From contig SSNU01000236.1 of the NCBI GenBank assembly GCA_012064415.1, forward strand, positions 1-61,125: a stretch of 61,125 nucleotides of DNA, given 5' to 3'. The DNA comes from Gyrodactylus bullatarudis. Its lineage: Eukaryota; Platyhelminthes; Monogenea; Gyrodactylidea; Gyrodactylidae. The notes below the pieces were generated by a model, which saw only the letters and a program-made list of their open reading frames with translations, ran no database searches and was not told the DNA's origin. Every line of letters starts with the position of its first letter. Position 1 is the stretch's first letter. The position numbers and the translations under genes are program-made. Of this stretch, positions 43,270 to 53,698 are shown one piece after another.

Positions 43270-43440
43270 AACCCTTTCAGGTCCGTGGCCCATATATGGG
43301 CCATCATCAAACACTCGATAAACATCAGTTGTCTTATGAAAAATCAAAAATTCAAAATCTCTACTCAATTAAGCCGATACATAAAAAGTTATTTATATTT
43401 ATATGTTGGCCCATATGTGGACCAATGGACCTTAGGGATT
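43270..43440. mobile_element. Small MITE with imperfect terminal repeats
   Basis: The left end CCCTTTCAGGTCCGTGGCCC and the mirror of the right end CCCTAAGGTCCATTGGTCC match over about 30 bp. The left side contains the perfect 16-bp palindrome GGCCCATATATGGGCC. The CCCTTT-type terminus suggests piggyBac, but I see no clear TTAA duplication. Confidence 0.5.
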
Positions 43441-43734
43441 ATAAAAAGAAGAAGATGAGGAATTTCATTTCGAATAAGTAGTAAATAAGAGGTAAATATA
43501 ATTTTTTTCAGAAATACTATACCATTTTCAGATCGTTTTCAAAAGTTTACAAATGAATTTTGAAAGATCCAATTAGATTTCATACTTTTACATTAAGAGA
43601 ATAAACTTTTCCAAATAGATTTCCTATTAGTCAAAAAATAATTTCAGGGGAGGGGGGCTTTTACAATTGGATTTACAATTAAAAATAAATACCAGAAAGT
43701 TTCTGTATTAAAATGAATTTATTGACTTATTAAG

Positions 43735-43848
43735 CAAATAATAAATATGAATTCAAAAAAGAAAATAATGAAGACAAAAATGTTGGTACTGCTGAAGAGA
43801 ATCGAATAAATAAAACTCAAAATAATATTATATCTGGAATTAAAATTA
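43735..43848 (+). CDS. Candidate 114-nt cassette exon, phase 1-1
   Basis: The acceptor ATTGACTTATTAAG and donor A|GTAAGT enclose 37 codons: NNKYEFKKENNEDKNVG, then TQNNIISGIKI. Its N-terminus resembles that of the exon at 38468 (NEYE against NKYE). Confidence 0.5.
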
Positions 43849-44313
43849 GTAAGTTTGACTTTATTATATTTTGAAGTAAATTATTTTATTTATCTCTTGT
43901 GTACTTGATTGGCATTTTTTATAGAGTACAGTAACTCTAAATTAGGTTAACAAAGCTCAATGGTCGCTGACATTTTTCTCTATCCTGAATCAATAATACA
44001 CGTAAATTTCCATATACGTCAGAGAATCCTCTTTAAATTATATTAAAATGAAGTTATTGAATAAAAATACTACGCTCGAAAAAAAAAATTTATTTTTCAG
44101 AAAATGATAAAATTTAGATATGTCTTCTCTAGACCAATTACTAAGCCAAATTTATGCAATATAGGACTGAAACTGGCATCTAAGAACCTAGAACAAAATA
44201 TTTCTAGTTAATAATATGTATTTTAATGTAATTTATGACATTATTTAGTTTCGAGATTAAGCTATATTTCTCTTTGAGGTCGTAAAATATATAATTAATT
44301 TATATTTTTCAAG

Positions 44314-44451
44314 AGAGGAAAGATAATCAGAAATATAAATGGGAAATCGTCCGGGAAAAAGACGACGAAAAGATTGTTGTACATATTGATTCGGGTAATG
44401 AAGAGGAAAAAGCTCTAATTAGTTCTCACATATGTAAAGAGAAGAATGAAA
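44314..44451 (+). CDS. Candidate 138-nt cassette exon, phase 1-1
   Basis: The acceptor TTATATTTTTCAAG and donor A|GTAAGA enclose 45 codons: RKDNQKYKWEIVREKDDE, then KIVVHIDSGNEEEKALIS and SHICKEKNE. Among the small exons this has the most protein-like composition. KYKWEIV parallels KLKYEVE in the exon at 34478. Confidence 0.6.
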
Positions 44452-44615
44452 GTAAGATTGAATTTTTTCATAAATATATTTATTTTTCCAAAAGAATAGT
44501 ATTGACACAAAATAATAAAAGGTATTGGCCATAACGAAAAGTTCTAACGGGTACACAATAGGCTGCCCTGCTAGATAAAAAAAAATTTTGTGTTGTAATT
44601 TTTATTTATGTTTAG

Positions 44616-44695
44616 TCGAGTTAATTCCAGTTGTTCCAAATTTAATTTTTCATTCATCATTTTCATATAAAAATAGTTATCATGTACAAAACTAA
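44616..44695 (+). CDS. Possible alternative terminal exon
   Basis: A strong acceptor (TTTTTATTTATGTTTAG), phase 1, then 25 codons (ELIPVVPNLIFHSSF and on) to TAA. Supported by the acceptor and phase only. Confidence 0.3.
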
Positions 44696-45177
44696 TAATA
44701 ATAAGTTAAAGAAAAATAGAAAAAAGAAGAAAAATATTTTCATGTGTTCATTAATAATTAAAATAGTTTGTTATAAATCTGTTATAATCTAAATCTTATC
44801 TATGAAAAAAATATATATAGTTATCAGTATTGATTCTTCAAGTATTTTTCAATCACAATAGAATTATTACTTTGGGAAATTAAGGTTCTTTTTCTAATTT
44901 CTTCAGAATTCTAGATTTTTTCATTATTATCCAAAAAAAAGAAAAGCGTCTCTCACCAATGTTGCATATTCAGATGATTATAATCTCATTATAGAGTATT
45001 CTACTATCTTTAAGTCATTTTTTTCAACCAGTTGATCACTATCCATTCATATTTAATTTTTTTTTAAAGGACCAAGTCCTAGCAGGGATACAGTTTCTAG
45101 CTATTTTTTAGCTTAGAATATAATATTTATTCGGTAAAATCTTTTGTTAAAATTCAAAAGAGCAATTATGTGATCAG

Positions 45178-45225
45178 TGATCATTATTGATTACACTTCC
45201 TGCTGTGATGAATTAGATCCAACAG
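45178..45225 (+). CDS. Possible 48-nt cassette exon, phase 1-1
   Basis: The donor G|GTGAGC is good; the acceptor TATGTGATCAG is weak. It encodes IIIDYTSCCDELDPT. Included because the phase matches. Confidence 0.3.
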
Positions 45226-45407
45226 GTGAGCTTAGACTTGAGATTTTATTTTTTATCTAAAGAGACATATTTTCTTAATGGGTTAACAGGCTTTAAGTGA
45301 TCTAGATAAATATAGAATATGAACAAGTTAGTAAAGTCTCAAAATTTCAAAAGACATAGTTAAATTGTGATTTAATATACTTGTTTAACTCATTACTTCT
45401 AGATATA

Positions 45408-46330
45408 TATATGTTGCGTCCCATTTGTGTCGAAAGTCCCATATGTGTTTAAACTCAAACGGGACGTCCCATTTGTGTGAAAAAAGACAGGGGGTGGGGG
45501 ACACATTTTCCTCTCTGCACCTTTTCGGGTTGACATGTATTTTCTTTTTTTGTTTATTTTTAGAGAGTATACGGTATATGAATATGTATGTTCTTTACAG
45601 GTATTCAAGGAATTTCAAACAGAACAGCATCTTGAGTGCTTGAATTCAAGAAATAAAGAGAAATTCAAAGTTTAATAACTTTTTTCCCTTAAACTGCATA
45701 TTTTCATGCAGCCCCTCACTCGAATGGATATTTAATTCCGCATCGAATAATTTGAGGATTCAATTGGATTTAAGGCTTCTTGTTATGGAGCATAACTTTG
45801 TTTAAGTTCACTTTATTTAATCTTTTTAAAGATACTTAACTTCTAAAACAAAAAAATTCCAGTTTTCATGCGAAAAAATGACCGTTATCAGCAGTTTAAA
45901 ATGCCTTTCACTAATAGTTTTAGTAAATGAAATTCAATACAATATTTTGATTAAATAAAAAAATTTAATTTAGTCTTCAAATCAAGCACTTTTGATGCGG
46001 AATTAAATATCCATTCGAGTGAGGGGCTGCATGAAAATATGCAGTTTAAGGGAAAAAAGTTATTAAACTTTGAATTTCTCTTTATTTCTTGAATTCAAGC
46101 ACTCAAGATGCTGTTCTGTTTGAAATTCCTTGAATACCTGTAAAGAACATACATATTCATATACCGTATACTCTCTAAAAATAAACAAAAAAAGAAAATA
46201 CATGTCAACCCGAAAAGGTGCAGAGAGGAAAATGTGTCCCCCACCCCCTGTCTTTTTTCACACAAATGGGACGTCCCGTTTGAGTTTAAACACATATGGG
46301 ACTTTCGACACAAATGGGACGCAACATATA
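45408..46330. mobile_element. 923-bp palindromic element with 337-bp arms
   Basis: The left arm 45408-45744 and right arm 45994-46330 are each 337 bp and almost identical inverted copies, around a 249-bp spacer. The ends (GTTGCGTCCCATTTGTGTCG) carry GTCCCATTTGTGT twice per arm and the palindrome GGGACGTCCC. Mirror open frames on the two arms are a by-product. A degenerate shorter relative is at 28291-28645. Class unknown; no target duplication is evident. Confidence 0.85.
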
Positions 46331-46535
46331 CATCTTTCATACTTAAGGAAATAAGTAATACTCTTTTTTTTCTTTTTTTTGGTTTTAGTTAAGGAATCTC
46401 GAGTTAATTTCTTTCTTGAATTCAAATAAACTCATTCTTTTTATGATATTTGGTAACTTTTCGAATAATTTCTTGCTTCTCGTCAAGATTGCCAGATTTT
46501 TGATTTCTCCTTATATTCTGTATCGATCACGTAGT

Positions 46536-47500
46536 TCAGGAAGACTTTGAGGAGTGAGGCACTTTTTGATGAGTAGAATGCTTTTGATATCTCTTTGAAC
46601 CATTATTGATTCGGAAGGTAGACTGAGTTTTTTCCTGATTCAGACAGTTTACGTCGGAAAGTTTTGGCTTCATAAACAATTTGAGCTTCTCAGGATTCCA
46701 GCATCCTGCACCAAATTCAACAACGGATCGTGCCATCATTTTGAAGAGAAAAACTTTCATCAAGTCGTTTTTATGCATACATCTTGATATGAAAGATCTA
46801 TCGATACCTTTATAATGTTCTGTAAAGTCAAAAACGTTATTATATTTAACTCCCAAGTCACGAATTGTGAATTTGGGATCGATTTTTTTTCATTCACAAG
46901 TAAATTTCCTTGTAAAGGGATTGTTGTGAATGAAGAAAGTTTTACTTTCATTGATGCTTAAGCCTAAGGCTTTTAAATCATTTGAAAGAATTTTTAGAGA
47001 CGTGTCAATGTAATCAATGTCGATAAAGTCATCAAAACTATAGACAATCTCATATCATCAGCATATTTGAAGATCTTAGCTCCAGTGACATTTATTTGAG
47101 AAAAAACAATATTGAATAGTAGAGGACCTACTCTGGAGCCTTGTAGTACACCTGAGGTAATTAATTCCGGTAATGAGTCTTTATTTTCGGAGGAAACATA
47201 TTGTTTACGTTCCGTTAGATATATTTTAGCATTTCTAGAAGATGTGAACATACTTCGTGGTGATGACAGATTTCTATAATTTTGTGAATATAAATTTTGT
47301 CAAAGGCTTTAGACAAGTCAATATAAATTACGATAGATTTATTTTTATCCTTGTTCAGAAACATACATAATGTACATAATTCAAGAAATTAAAAATATAG
47401 GTCTCATAGGATTTGCCTTTACAGAATCCATGTTGATCAGGATCTATTTTTTCTATGTCAATTATCCCAAGAATTTTGATGAAAAGAATTGAGTCAATAA
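46536..47500 (-). pseudogene. LINE RT and C-terminal region, copy 2
   Basis: On minus from 47480: QHGFCKGKSYETYIFNFLNY, then YIDLSKAFDKIYI (first palm Asp), SSRNAKIYLTERKQYVS, GVLQGSRVGPLLFNIVF, KIFKYADDM (YADD catalytic box), then MGVKYNNVFDFTEHYKGIDR, and WNPEKLKLFMKPKLSDVN to 46536. Several frameshifts. Unlike copy 1 it keeps the YADD region. Confidence 0.85.
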
Positions 47501-47599
47501 TTTTCATGAGGGTGTTTTGTAAAGTTATTTATCAAGATCACAAAAATTGAAATCAGTTTTGAAAGCAATTTTTAAATTGGTATTCTTGAAAAAGTTCTT

Positions 47600-48196
47600 G
47601 ATAAAATTGTCAATTATTTTTCGAAGCTGGTGAATGAGGAGTTACCCTCGCTATGTACACAGAAAATATTGAGCAGGAAGTTAGGTTTCACAGGTGTCAA
47701 TTTCCACAAAGCATCCAAGATAATTAAGAAAGTTTCAAAGATGACCAGAGGGTCCCCTGTGAGTCCCCCATCTCCAACTCAAAACTTAGACCCAAAATCG
47801 GAAATTTTACCCTCCACCTCAACATCAGTTGATACAAAACAATCCGAGAGCGGTCCAATGTTCACCTCTACACAAATAAATGGATCAAATAACGATGACC
47901 CAGCAACTATATTGGCAAAAACTCAAACCTCGACATCAGTTGATATTAACACCTCCTCTAGTTGCAAATCATCAAATGAATCCAACTCACAAAACCCTAG
48001 TAACCAAATTTCTACTGTACCCCACGATGATCGAAAAAGGTATTTTTCTCAGCCAGAAGTACAAGCCCCTACTCCATCACGAAAAAGAAATCTGTCGACA
48101 TCACCTAAGCAACAAAAAAGAAAGGGGAAACAGAGAAAACGATTACCAACTAACAATCAGACAATAGATGTATTCCTCACAGCCCCAAGAGTATGA
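47600..48196 (+). CDS. PLE C-terminal tail, 188-codon frame
   Basis: It begins MNEELPSLCTQKILSRKLGF and FHKASKIIKKVSK, homologous to the end of the 29.5-kb PLE. About 110 residues of Ser/Thr/Pro/Asn-rich linker follow (PPSPTQNLDPKSE and on), then a basic end (KRKGKQRKRLPTN) and a hydrophobic terminus (IDVFLTAPR). The similar basic end at 58378-58508 (KRKRNRHNGQLQLDGFLQRQ) shows the tail is conserved. The GIY-YIG core and RT are missing upstream. A class D hammerhead follows 110 nt after the stop. Confidence 0.65.
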   Translation, partial: DKIVNYFSKLVNEELPSLCTQKILSRKLGFTGVNFHKASKIIKKVSKMTRGSPVSPPSPTQNLDPKSEILPSTSTSVDTKQSESGPMFTSTQINGSNNDDPATILAKTQTSTSVDINTSSSCKSSNESNSQNPSNQISTVPHDDRKRYFSQPEVQAPTPSRKRNLSTSPKQQKRKGKQRKRLPTNNQTIDVFLTAPRV

Positions 48197-48294
48197 GCAC
48201 ACTCAACCCCCATTGGTCAATCTTGGATGATTAATTGCTATTCGTCAGATTTTATAATGTTCCTTAATCTTGCATGTATATAAATATATCTAAA

Positions 48295-48346
48295 GTCGGT
48301 GTTTGGTCTGAAGAGAACCGACGAAAATAAAGCTTTATTCACCAAT
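48295..48346 (+). ncRNA. Hammerhead ribozyme, class D, complete core and helices
   Basis: Helix I TTGGT (48303-48307) pairs with ACCAA (48341-48345). Core CTGAAGA at 48308-48314. GAAA at 48323-48326. Helix III is the perfect palindrome AATAAAGCTTTATT (48326-48339). The predicted cleavage base is C48340. The loop II word ACCGAC is fully complementary to GTCGGT at 48295-48300, a possible tertiary contact in place of a long helix II. Confidence 0.75.
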
Positions 48347-48430
48347 AATCCTTCGTTCGTTCTTAACACTAGCATGACTTCGAGTCAGCAAGCTCAAAAT
48401 ATTTTTGAGGAAATCAGGCAACTCTTGTCT

Positions 48431-48766
48431 TCAAATTATTTTTCCATCGTGTATGATGGCTGCAATTATATGCTTGCATGGATATCCATTGAATTTCACA
48501 AGGCCACAGAAGCAAGTCATAAATTCCAAATTAACTATTTTATCAATTCTGCAGAATTGTTCTTTGCTTTCCCTAAATACTCCAGGCTTATCTGCTTTGC
48601 GGACAATTAAGAATCTTGAATTTTCGAGATTTGGCTCAAGTTGGGACGTGATAAACCTAGTAAATGTTTCTGTTTTCTTCTCATAGTAATTGAATTTATT
48701 TTGTAAGATTGCATGAGTTTTATTCACAAATGAGTATATAAAGTTAAATGGATGGAGATTCTGCAT
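48431..48766 (-). pseudogene. MULE transposase C-terminal fragment with SWIM zinc finger
   Basis: On minus, 111 codons: HAILQNKFNYYEKKTETF, then CFCGLVKFNGYPCKHIIAAI. The last is a SWIM motif (C-x-C, then C-x-H), the usual C-terminal domain of MULE transposases. The catalytic domain is absent. It may be from the same family as the MULE at 19.4 kb, but the two pieces do not overlap. Confidence 0.8.
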
Positions 48767-48999
48767 TTTACAAATCTTGAATATTATTTGGATAATATGG
48801 CTGAAATATTAATATTATTAAATTTAATTTATCGAAAAGTAATTTGCATAGTTTATAATTGAACTGAAAATATTTTTAAATTCTATTGCTGACATTTTTT
48901 TCAAATGAATTTCAACACCACTAAAATTGAAATTATTAAAAATGCACTACATAAATTATAAAGAGCAGTACATTAAAAATATATATCTATTGGTGTATC

Positions 49000-49215
49000 C
49001 CACATTTTATATAAAGTATAATGGTGTGTGGCACATTTCATGAAAATATTCCTACCCCCACTACAAAAAATACGAAAATAACGATGTATCCCACATATTA
49101 TGTAAATATTCCTAGCCCCACTACACTTTTTGCAATTAACCCTAACAAAAATAATATGGCTTGTGAAGCCTTACAAAATATCTTCACTTTTTGCAATTAA
49201 CCCTTTTTGTTATTG
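49000..49215. repeat. Short interspersed direct repeats
   Basis: CACTTTTTGCAATTAACCCT occurs twice (about 49123 and 49185). TATCCCACAT and AATATTCCTA...CCCCACTAC also repeat. Possibly the subterminal region of the MULE fragment just to the left. Confidence 0.6.
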
Positions 49216-49289
49216 TGGATAACATTTTTTTATGAGAGAATTTAAAATATTTATTAAGAAAGAAATATCCTTGTTTGGGTTTTATCCTA

Positions 49290-49945
49290 ATATGGTCTCT
49301 TAATTTTTTTTCAATTCAATCGTATTCAAGATTGTAAAGGTTCTTGATCTATCTTTGTGAATTTTCTATCATCTCAACAGATCGAGACATTGATAAGCAT
49401 TTATTGAGTTTATTTTTCTTGTATACTAGGCTATCAAGATTAACTCTTTCTTTCTTAATTGTAGATAGTGAGTATATCCTTGAATATTGCTCAAGAAAAT
49501 TATTAACATTAAGTAGATTTTCATTAATATTCGTGACAGGTTTTAATATGTTAAAATCAGTAAATTCAAAGTATTTGTTCGTGTCTGTTTTATTTTGAAA
49601 GATCTCGACATCAGAAAAAGTTAGTTTGGCAAAAACTCCTAAGTGATCTTTACTTGGGAAAATATTTTGAATATTAAATTCAAATAAGGTATTATTTGTT
49701 TCAATTAATATACCGTCAAGGATGTTGTTTTATCTAGTGGGTATATTGATTATTCGGGATAATCCTAAATTAAATAAATATAATCCTAAATGAGTCTTTG
49801 GATGATTCCAGTCTTCATGGGGAAGATTGAGATCACCAAGTATGATAAGTTCAGTATCCATATATCTATCAATATGACTCATTAGGATGAAGTCGTTAGT
49901 GGTTGTATTATTAGGTCTTTATTAATTAAAAAGTTGAAATGGTAC
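49290..49945 (-). pseudogene. LINE endonuclease fragment, second family
   Basis: On minus: ILGDLNLPHEDWNHP (catalytic Asp), LGLSRIINIPTR, NILDGILIETNN, IFPSKDHLGVFAKL (SDH with an inserted Lys), then the linker toward the RT (IKPKQGYFFLNKYFKF). Broken by two stops. Differs from the 1.5-3.3 kb LINE. Confidence 0.75.
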
Positions 49946-50401
49946 GCCAATAGAAAATTCAGCAAGAATTAATTGAAACATATATAAATATTACGTAGTG
50001 GAATACTTATTTCCAAAAAGTCAAAACCATAATTTCCCTCTCCATTTTTGAACATTCATTTCTTCCCCAATATGATTAACCAAAAAAATCTGTGTAATAA
50101 AAGGGGTCTATAATTATTTTTTTCGTATTATTACATGCTATTCTGTGGGGGTATCATCATTCCACACAAAAATTATTATTCAAGAGGGATCACACGTTTT
50201 ACATTGAAAAGAGTCTAATCAGAATTTGGGGCCCAGGCTCAAAACTTAGATTGAATGCGTAAATTTCTGGGTCGTCTGGAAACGAAATCTTCTTTGCAAT
50301 TGACAATTTGAAGGCCAAGTTTCACAAAATTTTCGTTAATTTATAGTGGTCGCAAAATTTAGGTGTTCAATTTAATTTTTCCTTTAACTTCCTTATTTTA
50401 G
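49946..50401. other. Non-coding stretch
   Basis: No gene. It ends in a long pyrimidine tract and an AG (50380-50401), the acceptor of the next entry. Confidence 0.4.
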
Positions 50402-50488
50402 ATCCAATTCTAATAAAACATATACCAATAGAATTGTTACAAGCCATACAACATTTTGATGATGTTATTTTTAAAAATTCATTCAACG
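50402..50488 (+). CDS. Possible 87-nt cassette exon, phase 1-1
   Basis: A very strong acceptor (CCTTTAACTTCCTTATTTTAG) and the donor G|GTATTT. Encodes PILIKHIPIELLQAIQHF, then DDVIFKNSFN: more hydrophobic than the other cassette exons. It lies beside a Tc1 element, so transposon origin is possible. Confidence 0.3.
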
Positions 50489-50556
50489 GTATTTGAAAAA
50501 TTCAAAAATACTATACTTCATTAAGATACAAAACGCAATATTTATGTTTTCACTTT

Positions 50557-50868
50557 TTATTTCAAGAAATCCCCTTTATTTTCAATGACATCAATACATA
50601 TTTGATACATAGACATAAGATAGGGATCAAGATAATCTTTTCTAAAAGAATCCCACTTTCTAGTGATGGCATCTTTCAGCTCTTGTATATTTCTGTATTG
50701 CTTCCCATTTTTGTAAACTTTCTGAGACAGAGTTCCCCATATGTTCTCAATTGGTTTGAGATCAGGACTTCTAGGCGGCCAGTCCATGATATTTATACTA
50801 TACCTTTTGCATGTCATTTTGAGAGAAAGTGTTGAAAAAATTGCTAGATAATCGTTTTCATTTTTCAA
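50557..50868 (-). pseudogene. Tc1-like transposase, C-terminal part
   Basis: On minus: the region before the last catalytic residue (SINIMDWPPRSPDLKPIENI, with the PPRSPDLNPIE-type motif and Glu), then WGTLSQKVYKNGKQY and a C-terminal end at IENKGDFLK. It pairs with the N-terminal piece at 51520-51917; the 650 bp between are foreign. Confidence 0.85.
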
Positions 50869-50989
50869 GTCGTGAAATGGGGGGTTTTATATGTCTCATG
50901 TAAATTTTTAAGGTCAAACGTTAAACTCACTCTGATCGGTTAAAACTTTTAACTAATTTTTTCAAACTTTCTAATTACATTGTGTTTAC

Positions 50990-51305
50990 AACGACAATGA
51001 AAGATGACATAACATGATGAGAATGTGAGAAAAAAGTTTTGGCCTTGTATTGGAACGGCAGTAACTGGAGGGAATATGTCAAGATGTCTGATGTTCCTTA
51101 TTCCACAGCCTACCGTTGGGTTCGTACTGAAAATGATTTACCCCTATCAAGAGGCGGACATTATCGATTATTCAAGAACTGGAGGTGATCTCCCAAAATG
51201 TGAATATAACATGAGAATTTTAGAAATTGGGGCTAAACGAGCTATAAGACAGTTATCTCCAGCTACAATTTTTCAATGTGTCGTACATATTTTCCTATTA
51301 TAATG
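50990..51305 (+). pseudogene. HTH-type fragment inserted in the Tc1 element
   Basis: The plus frame from 51043: LALYWNGSNWREYVKMS, DVPYSTAYRWVRTENDLPL, SRGGHYR. W-R-E-Y, then T-A-x-R-W, reads like a DNA-binding domain of another transposase, opposite in strand to the flanking Tc1 halves. Family not identified. Confidence 0.4.
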
Positions 51306-51519
51306 AACAAGGTTTAATAGAATAAATAATCCTCTCAAATTGAATTATAAACTTTCTTTTTGATTTGAGTTTATTTTTTAGTCACAGTATTGTTAATTAA
51401 TTCGTCATTCCATTTTATATAAATTAGGATGGACTGTTGTACAAAATACCTCTATGTAATTACACTACATTTATATTCCATTTTGAATATCTTTATAATG
51501 AAAACAATTATCTAGCAGT

Positions 51520-51917
51520 TTCTTCAACACTTTCTCTTTTTTCTTTGACTATATGCGATTTTGAACGATATTTTGGTTGCCAACGATAACTAAGGCCATC
51601 AGGGCCGTCTAAATTGAATTTCTTCTCATCTGAAAATATGGCTCTTTTTCAATCATAGTTCCTTTGACCCATTCTAGGCGTCTTAATTTAACAATTTCAG
51701 ATAAAAAACAAACTCGTTTTGCTTTCCTCCAACGACATTCAAGGTTTTTCTTGACAGTATTTTGGAATGTTCGTAAACTAATGTTGAGATTCAATTCATT
51801 TCTTATTTGTGAACGATTCTTCCTATCTTTTTCAATCATTCTTTTGATCTTTCCCAACATAAAATTAGTAATTTTAGGCTTATGACCTCGCTTAAATAAT
51901 GTTGTTATAATTGTCAA
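51520..51917 (-). pseudogene. Tc1-like transposase, N-terminal part
   Basis: On minus: HTH region GHKPKITNFMLGKIKRMIEK, RSQIRNELNLNISLRTFQNT, then KRVCFLSEIVKLRRLEWVKG, and after a frameshift the first Asp region (FSDEKKFNLDGPDG). The rest resumes at 50868. Confidence 0.8.
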
Positions 51918-52050
51918 TCAGAATACCAATTAATGTACCAAACATCCAAAAAAACAATGTGATAATATACAGATTACCCCGCCTCCAAACACCTAAAGAG
52001 AGTCAATCAGATCAATTTTTTATTTTTTTTGTTCTTTGTACTATATATCT

Positions 52051-52083
52051 GGCATGTAAGAGGCTGATGAGTATGCCTGAAAA
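52051..52083 (+). ncRNA. Class C hammerhead half, 5' end of a PLE insertion
   Basis: GGCATGTAAGAGG, CTGATGA (52064-52070), GTATGCCTGAAA. The same 29 bp recur at the 3' end (53700-53729). Here the helix III and helix I 3' strands are missing because the PLE body starts at about 52083. Confidence 0.6.
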
Positions 52084-52099
52084 AGTACCACTACGACGC

Positions 52100-53520
52100 T
52101 CTATCCCAACGTTCTACTATGCCATCTTGACAAACGAACAGGCATCGCATTGGTGGACAAGACGGACTACCTGTCAAAAGGAAAACTCCTCCTAGCGGAT
52201 AGGAAAAGATTTCTTCTCGTCGATGCAGTTCAAACTGAAAAAAAATTGAAAGGTTTCACAAAGGCAATACACAGCAAGATAACATCGCTAGAGGAAAGAG
52301 GTTTGATCAACGAAGATGAAGCCAACTCGATGCGGAAATCAGTCGTTTGTACTTGCTCCCAAAAGTCCACAAAGAGTCTACCGACTTGACGTACAGGCCA
52401 ATTCTAGACATGTCATCCAGTCCCCAGCATCTCCTCGTGAAGTGGTTGAATTCAAAACTGTTGCCTTTAAGAAACCAAGTTTGTGAATACTCAGTGTCCA
52501 ATTCAAGAGATGTTGTTTCCAAGCTCAGAGACACCAACTTTGATGACAGCCAAATGATCTCTTTTGACGTATCCTCTTTGTTCACAAACGTGCCAATCAA
52601 GGAGACAGTTAAGTTTATAATGAACCAAATATCTAAGTATCCCTCTTTATGTAGTGTTCCGCCGGAAATAGTCAAAGATCTCATATACATGACGGTCGTC
52701 AATATCGATTTCAAATTTGGAGGGCTATACTACAAGCAGGTTGATGGAGTCGCAATGGGAAGTCCAGTAGGCCCACTCCTCGCTGATATGTTTCTAGCAT
52801 CCCTTGAACGGGAACCAATGCAGCAGATGATCAGTAGTTCCAGATTATACCTCAGATACCTTGATGACACATTCCTAGTGGTTGAAAGAGACGCTGATGT
52901 CGGAGGAATGAGCCAAATGTTGAATATGATCCATCCCAATGTAAACTTCACCAATGAAATAGAGATTGAAGGGAAGCTGAGTTTCCTTGATCTTGAAATT
53001 TCGCGAGATGGCCCGAGAGCAATCACGAGGATTCATCGAAAGACAACAACCCCGACCCAGTTTTTGCCTTTCCATAGTTTTTCGCCTATAGAAACAAAAA
53101 AGAGTGTGGTTAGCAATGCTTTTCTGAGCATTGATCGGTTAGTCTCGGCTGAATTCGTACAGGAAGAGAGGAAGAAACTGAAAGACCTTCTGAAGCGCGA
53201 CGGATACCCGGAGAACTTTATCGAAAAACACTCTCACCCAAAGGACAAGCCGAAGGAAGAAGATGATAATGACCAACCTTTGTATCTAGTACTTCCTTTC
53301 AAAGGAGATGCAAGCAAGGCTATTTTGAACAACAAACTGTCGAATATAACTAAGCGAACATTTCCAGGCAGGAAGCTCAAACTCATCCAAAGGACGTCCA
53401 AACTAATCAACGGCCGCAATAAAGATCAAATCCCAAAGCTGAAAAAGAAAGGGGTTATTTACCACTTCAAATGCTCATGTGAATCTTCAAATATTGGACA
53501 AACGACCCGATCACTTTGCC
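52100..53520 (+). pseudogene. PLE reverse transcriptase, best-preserved copy
   Basis: N-terminal frames (RTGIALVDKTDYLSKG, and LVDAVQTEKKLKGFTKAI) shift into a 408-codon frame at 52347. RT motifs: YLLPKVHK, YRPILDMSSSPQHLL, MISFDVSSLFTNVPI (first Asp), GVAMGSPVGPLLADMFL, LRYLDDTFLVVE (YLDD catalytic pair), GKLSFLDLEISRDG. Then the linker (GYPENFIEKHSHPKDK), KLKLIQRTSKLI, and the start of GIY-YIG (GVIYHFKCSCESSNIGQTTR). The frame leaves the element at about 53520, where the tail is inverted. PLE RT with a GIY-YIG endonuclease inserts copies at nicked DNA. One N-terminal frameshift near 52330 and the broken endonuclease make it inactive. Confidence 0.9.
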
Positions 53521-53698
53521 GCTCTTTCAAGCTTACTTCTGTATGTAAATCGACTTTTACCTGTAAGTCCTAGCTTTGTTGCAAGAATATTCTGTTCACA
53601 TAAGACTGGATTCAATTTCTTAATGAAGTGGGCCTCAGCTTTGTCCAAGGAATCTACTTTCATCTTTCGCGGGTCATTAGGGTTTACTTTAAACAGGA
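53521..53698 (-). pseudogene. Inverted C-terminal tail of the same PLE
   Basis: On minus: FKVNPNDPRKMKVDSLDKAE, then HFIKKLNPVLCEQNILATKL and LTGKSRFTYRSKL. This is the PLE C-terminal tail (compare LPSLCTQKILSRKLGFTG at 47630), running opposite to the RT. The junction at 53520 falls inside the GIY-YIG domain. Confidence 0.8.

Noticed and set aside
45399..46354. Four mirror-image ORFs of 69-81 codons
   Set aside because: Produced by the inverted arms of the palindromic element; no conserved protein features.
52307..53419. Several minus frames of 60-135 codons
   Set aside because: Antisense shadows of the PLE RT, whose plus frame has the YLDD and other motifs.
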